Positions 63,201 to 64,000 of a DNA stretch of 64,000 nucleotides are shown here, piece by piece. Made by a program: the position numbers and the translations under genes. The notes under the pieces are model-generated. The model made no database searches. It saw only the letters and a list, made by a program, of their open reading frames with translations, and was not told the origin of the DNA. This stretch comes from Aquimarina amphilecti (GTDB lineage Bacteria > Bacteroidota > Bacteroidia > Flavobacteriales > Flavobacteriaceae), in contig NZ_FOAB01000005.1 of assembly GCF_900109375.1 (NCBI RefSeq), positions 62,001 through 126,000 of the forward strand, written 5' to 3'. Each line of letters begins with the position of its first letter. Positions within the stretch are counted from its first letter, which is position 1.

Positions 63201-63507
63201 TCCTTTTGATAATTCACTTCAATTGGCTCCTATAATGACTATGTTAAAGTATGATTTCGATAAGAATTCAAAAGAAGAGGTTTTGATAGCTGGAAATTAT
63301 TTTGGAGTAATTCCTTATCATGGCAGGTTTGATGGTTTTTCTGGAGCTTTGATACAGCAAAACAATGCTGTGATTGAGGCTAGAGAACTAGGAATTAACC
63401 TAAGTCAGAAATCGGTTAGAGGGTTAAATATTATTAATTTTGTAAATAAGGATTATTTACTAATCACATTAAACAATGGAAAAGCAGAGATTTATAAGAT
63501 ACTTTGA
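60244..63507 (+). CDS. FG-GAP/VCBS repeat lipoprotein with ASPIC/UnbV domain (copy 3)
   Basis: This 1087-residue protein has a lipobox (LTFGLLFLVGCQKQ). The blades (DINKDDLADVFFTSN, DYDNDGDLDMYLLNH, DFNNDGYTDIYVSND) and ASPIC/UnbV domain (LKLKFDFKDKNKLGIGTKVI in parts, GFQSSSEPIIHFGY) are closest to copy 1, including the GDLDMYLLNH segment and SGDKLLRND. The C-terminal module MYYADFDNNNKTETIV...LDELSSQLNFLKKKF is common to all three. It overlaps the haloperoxidase-like gene by 32 bases. Confidence 0.85.
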   Translation: MIKDSIILTFGLLFLVGCQKQETNQGELFDKITSEITNVSFQNTLNPTEELNILDYLYYYNGAGVAVGDINKDDLADVFFTSNQGENKLYLNKGNFQFEDITVKAGVKGNSDWNTGTVMADVNGDGYLDIYVCAVVGLQGLKGKNELFINNGDNTFTEKASDYKLDFQNYSTSASFFDYDNDGDLDMYLLNHATHTQNSFGRASLREKRSVESGDKLLRNDGGFFTDVSVEARIYGGGNGYGLGIATADFNNDGYTDIYVSNDFHEDDYYYINNTDGTFRESLKQHFGHTSRFSMGNDVSDINHDGYVDIITLDMTPEDEVVLKASAGDETVDMLQMRINRLGYHYQYARNMLQVNQGDYFSETALLSGVAATDWSWSALFADYDQDGEQDIFISNGIPKRPNDLDYIKYISNEKIQEKLNSSKLVDNEALDIMPSGEVQNCIFKGNKEINFTNKSSSWLPIESTASTGSAYGDFDNDGDLDIVTNNINAAPSFYKNKTNDKKRFLKLKFDFKDKNKLGIGTKVISYHNGIAQYKQLFTSKGFQSSSEPIIHFGYDTITEIDSLKIIWPDNTVQVAENIATNQSLTIKLLHKRNAIDYEKLFPKNKSWFKKIDSISGLQYVHNENNYTDFNRQKLIPYKISDRGPATAIGDLNNDGKEDVFFGSSKHQASKLFFQTDTGFEQQELSILDTDKKKEDVAAIIEDFNNDSIKDLLITSSGGEFYGTSKELVDRLYTNSLDGLVKSNFPELYNHESVIKVNDVDNDGDLDIFIGGYVVSNDFGKTPDSYLLINNEGSFSIKENRTLQKIGMVTDAIWSDFDNDGIKDLIVIGEWMSPHFFKNKDGELIEVTNEFLSEKLNGLWQSIVDFDIDNDGDIDYLLGNFGLNSKFSASSDFPLRMYYADFDNNNKTETIVAVAKNGKYYSTLGLDELSSQLNFLKKKFTTYTSFAGKTIEEIFDRDALENAKLLEVHELASGYLKNDKGTFSFVPFDNSLQLAPIMTMLKYDFDKNSKEEVLIAGNYFGVIPYHGRFDGFSGALIQQNNAVIEARELGINLSQKSVRGLNIINFVNKDYLLITLNNGKAEIYKIL

Positions 63508-64000
63508 TAAAGTAATAAAACATAACTTATTTATAAGAAGTAAAAGCTTGTTTTTGCTTGCTTTATTAGTATTTGCTTTAAATGCTTGTCAAAAAGAAGA
63601 AAAGAAAATTGAGATCACCTCAGAAGATTATCATAGCGCTGTAGATAAAATTACAGAAGTAATGGTGCATGATATTTTCTCTCCTCCTGTTGCTAGTCGG
63701 ATTTATAATTATTCGAATATTGCCGCTTATGAAATAATAAGACAAGAAGAAGGATATAGAACCTTGTCTAATCAATTGCATAGTTTAAAAGCGGTTCCTG
63801 AAGCAGATACAACAAAGAATATAAATCATAGACTCTCTGCTTTAGTAGCATATTTAGAAGTAGGAAAATCATTGCTTTTTTCAGAAGATCGAGTAGAGCA
63901 ATATAGGGATAGTTTGTATGATTCTTGGAAATTACAAAATGAAAAAGTATTTAATGATTCTAAAATATACGGATTAGCTGTAGCCGAGCATGTAAAAAAA
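63476..64000 (+). CDS. Vanadium-haloperoxidase-like PAP2-superfamily lipoprotein (3' end outside window)
   Basis: The ATG at 63476 lies inside the preceding gene. The first 175 residues show a lipobox (LVFALNACQKE) and the N-terminal helical part typical of flavobacterial vanadium-dependent haloperoxidase-like proteins: VMVHDIFSPPVASRIYNYSN in parts, then NIAAYEII and RLSALVAYLEVGKSLLF. The vanadate/phosphate-binding motifs lie in the C-terminal half beyond the window, so halide oxidation versus phosphatase activity cannot be judged. Its co-transcription with susCD and the FG-GAP lipoproteins suggests a surface or periplasmic role. Confidence 0.65.
   Translation, partial: MEKQRFIRYFDKVIKHNLFIRSKSLFLLALLVFALNACQKEEKKIEITSEDYHSAVDKITEVMVHDIFSPPVASRIYNYSNIAAYEIIRQEEGYRTLSNQLHSLKAVPEADTTKNINHRLSALVAYLEVGKSLLFSEDRVEQYRDSLYDSWKLQNEKVFNDSKIYGLAVAEHVKK

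Noticed and set aside
53579-63507. Integrin-like calcium-binding toxin or adhesin assignment for the FG-GAP proteins
   Set aside because: The ASPIC/UnbV domain, lipobox and SusCD context fit the Bacteroidota surface-lipoprotein group; nothing shows toxin activity.

Overview
The window looks like chromosomal DNA of a marine member of the Flavobacteriaceae (Bacteroidota), possibly close to Aquimarina. The evidence is AT-rich DNA, SusC/SusD pairs, outer-membrane lipoproteins, Y_Y_Y-type hybrid regulators, weak Shine-Dalgarno signals and several promoter candidates of the Bacteroidota type (TTTG, about 19-20 nt, TAnnTTTG). The genus is inferred from general resemblance only. I saw no tRNA, rRNA, CRISPR array or insertion sequence.

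Region 1 (1-8.3 kb): the tail of an RluB/RsuA-like pseudouridine synthase and a PP2C-like phosphatase. They are followed by a tightly overlapping minus-strand operon for a surface or lipid-linked glycan (MORN protein, two GT2 glycosyltransferases, a GT-C type mannosyltransferase, a small secreted protein, an alpha/beta hydrolase). Next come a broken duplicate of a sensor-kinase 5' end and the intact sensor histidine kinase.

Region 2 (8.3-20.1 kb): a membrane polyferredoxin and a FAD-dependent reductase, a DUF547 protein, an outer-membrane barrel, a GH113-like lipoprotein with an unusual hairpin around its start codon, and a tandem pair of POTRA/beta-barrel Omp85-like proteins. A TetR regulon follows (TetR, DUF1348 protein, dehalogenase/epoxide-hydrolase-like protein) with two matching palindromic operators. 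It ends with a Cys-rich double-glycine leader peptide.

Region 3 (20.2-33.7 kb): redox and stress genes (AzoR, 3-hydroxyisobutyrate-dehydrogenase-like, AraC, YceI), then an arsenosugar biosynthesis locus. It contains ArsS radical SAM, ArsM, purine nucleoside phosphorylase, two 'transferase 1' (TIGR04282-like) proteins, one 'transferase 2' (TIGR04283-like), an AhpD-like protein, a rhodanese and DUF547. The likely logic is: ArsM makes dimethylarsenic, ArsS joins it to the deoxyadenosyl group of SAM, PNP removes adenine, and the transferases build the sugar product.

Region 4 (34.3-64 kb): a polysaccharide/oligosaccharide utilisation region. It has two secreted GH3 enzymes, a Y_Y_Y/LuxR regulator, two LacI regulators, a secreted GH65, a cytoplasmic GH13 and a SusC/SusD pair. 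Three consecutive ~1100-residue FG-GAP/ASPIC-UnbV lipoproteins follow, then the start of a vanadium-haloperoxidase-like lipoprotein cut by the window end. One LacI protein probably controls itself and GH65, because near-identical palindromes lie upstream of both genes. A strong hairpin after susD probably lowers expression of the FG-GAP genes relative to susCD.
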